Assembly (NCBI GenBank): GCA_013697265.1
Contig: JACCXE010000170.1
Span: 1 to 6,812, forward strand
Origin: Actinomycetota bacterium
GTDB taxonomy: Bacteria > Actinomycetota > Acidimicrobiia > Acidimicrobiales > JACCXE01
Direction of reading: 5' to 3'
DNA length: 6,812 bases
Shown here: in pieces, positions 6,240 through 6,812 of the stretch
How positions within the stretch are numbered: the stretch's first letter is position 1
Layout of the letters: every line of letters begins with the position of its first letter
Notes under the pieces: model-generated
Databases searched by the model: none
Told to the model about the DNA's origin: nothing
Seen by the model: only the letters and a program-made list of their open reading frames with translations
Position numbers and translations under genes: made by a program

Positions 6240-6463
6240 TTGGCAAAGGCTCTCGCGCTCGGTCAGGCCCGGATCGTGTTCGGGACGACGAACTCGTCCG
6301 CACTGCCTACTCAGGCGACACCGTCATTCCAGACGACCTCATCCTCTCTGTTCGCTGCATCGTCCCCGCCGAGGGACAGATTTGTTGTTTGCACGAACGG
6401 CGACGGCACTTCGCATCCGTGGCCTGGCGGGTCCCGTTCGACCAGACAGCGGCCACCGACGTC
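6240..6463 (+). pseudogene. Decayed Nudix-hydrolase-like gene fragment
   Basis: The only plus-strand coding signal. The pieces alternate between two frames and together resemble the first half of a Nudix protein. LGQARIVFGTTNSSALP (6258-6308) is in frame one; DTVIPDDLILSVRCIVPAE (6317-6373) is in frame two; DRFVVCTNGDGTSHPWPGG (6375-6431) is back in frame one; FDQTAATDV (6437-6463) is in frame two. The second switch falls exactly on a GGG run (6373-6375), where removing one G restores the frame. The WPGG motif is the start of a Nudix box. The Glu-rich part that binds the metal (RE..EE) is absent: after WPGGSR some residues seem lost, and TDV stands where REV is expected. The C-terminal half is missing, so no active enzyme is made. 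TTG at 6240 is nominal; the first frame is open further upstream. Family identity is by motif reading only. Confidence 0.5.
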
Positions 6464-6812
6464 AGCGCAGCCGGATCGGCGAACGGATCGCGTGCACCGC
6501 TAGGAGGTCGGCGTCGTGGCCGGCCCGCAGGTGACCTTTTCTTCTTCGAGCAGCGCTGAGACCGACGCCCGCGACGAGCGCCACCAGAGCGACCACTGAC
6601 GTCGATCGACCCGTGGCTGGGAGCTTGCCCGGGCTGCTTCCCGCCGGCGTCGGCGCGCCGGCCGCACCGCCAAGCGCGGGCGCCGCCGGTCCGAGCTCCA
6701 CGAGCACGACGCCATTGGCGGGGAGGTCGACCTCGACGCCCTCGGCCCGGGCGGCGAGCACCGACACCGTCGGCGTTCCCGTGGGATCGGCCGCGTCGAT
6801 ATGGCGGACGGC
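6462..6812 (-). CDS. C-terminal end of an LPATG cell-wall-anchored surface protein (5' part outside window)
   Basis: The visible part is 116 residues; the frame is open through the right edge, so the start lies outside. It contains a beta-type segment VEVDLPANGVVLVELGPAAP (26-45), like the closing strands of many secreted glycosidases, then an Ala/Gly/Pro/Ser spacer (about 46-63). Next come LPATG (64-68), a hydrophobic helix (about 71-87) and a basic RRRK (89-92). This is the classic sortase signal: cleavage between T and G, then linkage of the protein to the cell wall. Unusually, 24 further residues follow the basic stop-transfer tail (GHLRAGHDADLL... to TGA at 6462-6464); such signals normally end within a few residues. 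The extra tail runs antisense to the end of the Nudix remnant, suggesting loss of the original stop. The catalytic or binding domain is not in the window, so function is open; glycosidase is only a hint. Confidence 0.75.
   Translation of the reverse strand, partial: AVRHIDAADPTGTPTVSVLAARAEGVEVDLPANGVVLVELGPAAPALGGAAGAPTPAGSSPGKLPATGRSTSVVALVALVAGVGLSAARRRKGHLRAGHDADLLAVHAIRSPIRLR

Noticed and set aside
6149..6559. Plus-strand 136-codon open frame as a complete gene
   Set aside because: Only two short pieces of it resemble a protein family. The matching neighbours are in another frame, so it is part of a broken gene and not a gene itself.

Overview
The window is GC-rich bacterial DNA, most likely from an actinobacterium. 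The evidence is strong G/C bias at third codon positions, frequent GTG starts, an LPxTG-type wall-anchor tail, and a branched-chain-amino-acid-type (Liv/HAAT) ABC transporter organised as in actinobacteria. Acidimicrobiia would fit, but that is an impression from protein style, not a proven placement. Every intact gene is on the minus strand.

Right to left (the direction of transcription): (i) 6812-6462, the C-terminal end of a secreted protein with an LPATG sortase motif, cut by the window edge; (ii) 6240-6463, plus strand, a decayed piece of a Nudix-like hydrolase gene whose family motifs alternate between two frames; (iii) 6162-5719, an intact small DUF218/YdcF-type protein; (iv) 5676-5014, a class I SAM-dependent methyltransferase whose motifs are split between frames; (v) 4933-4166, an intact nucleoside-phosphorylase-superfamily protein; (vi) 4021 to the left edge, a tightly coupled transporter operon. 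This operon holds a periplasmic-type binding protein with a membrane anchor and a Gly/Ser linker, a LivF ATPase, and one long open frame in which LivH and LivM are fused. The fused frame leaves the window still open.

The transporter genes overlap by 4 bp (ATGA, then GTGA), so translation is probably coupled. The binding protein captures the solute outside the membrane, the LivHM permease forms the channel, and LivF supplies half of the ATPase. The second ATPase (LivG) is not in the window and should lie just left of position 1, possibly fused to the permease.

The right third (about 5014-6500) looks like a zone of gene decay or of local sequence error: two broken genes and one gene with an unusual tail. 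Several palindromes sit in the short upstream regions (4033-4053, 4052-4067, 4937-4956, 6192-6211) and are candidate regulatory sites. I found no RNA genes, insertion sequences or CRISPR arrays. No clearly new multi-gene system is evident. The most unusual items are the fused permease, the anchored binding protein with its repeat-encoded linker, and the decayed Nudix/LPATG junction.
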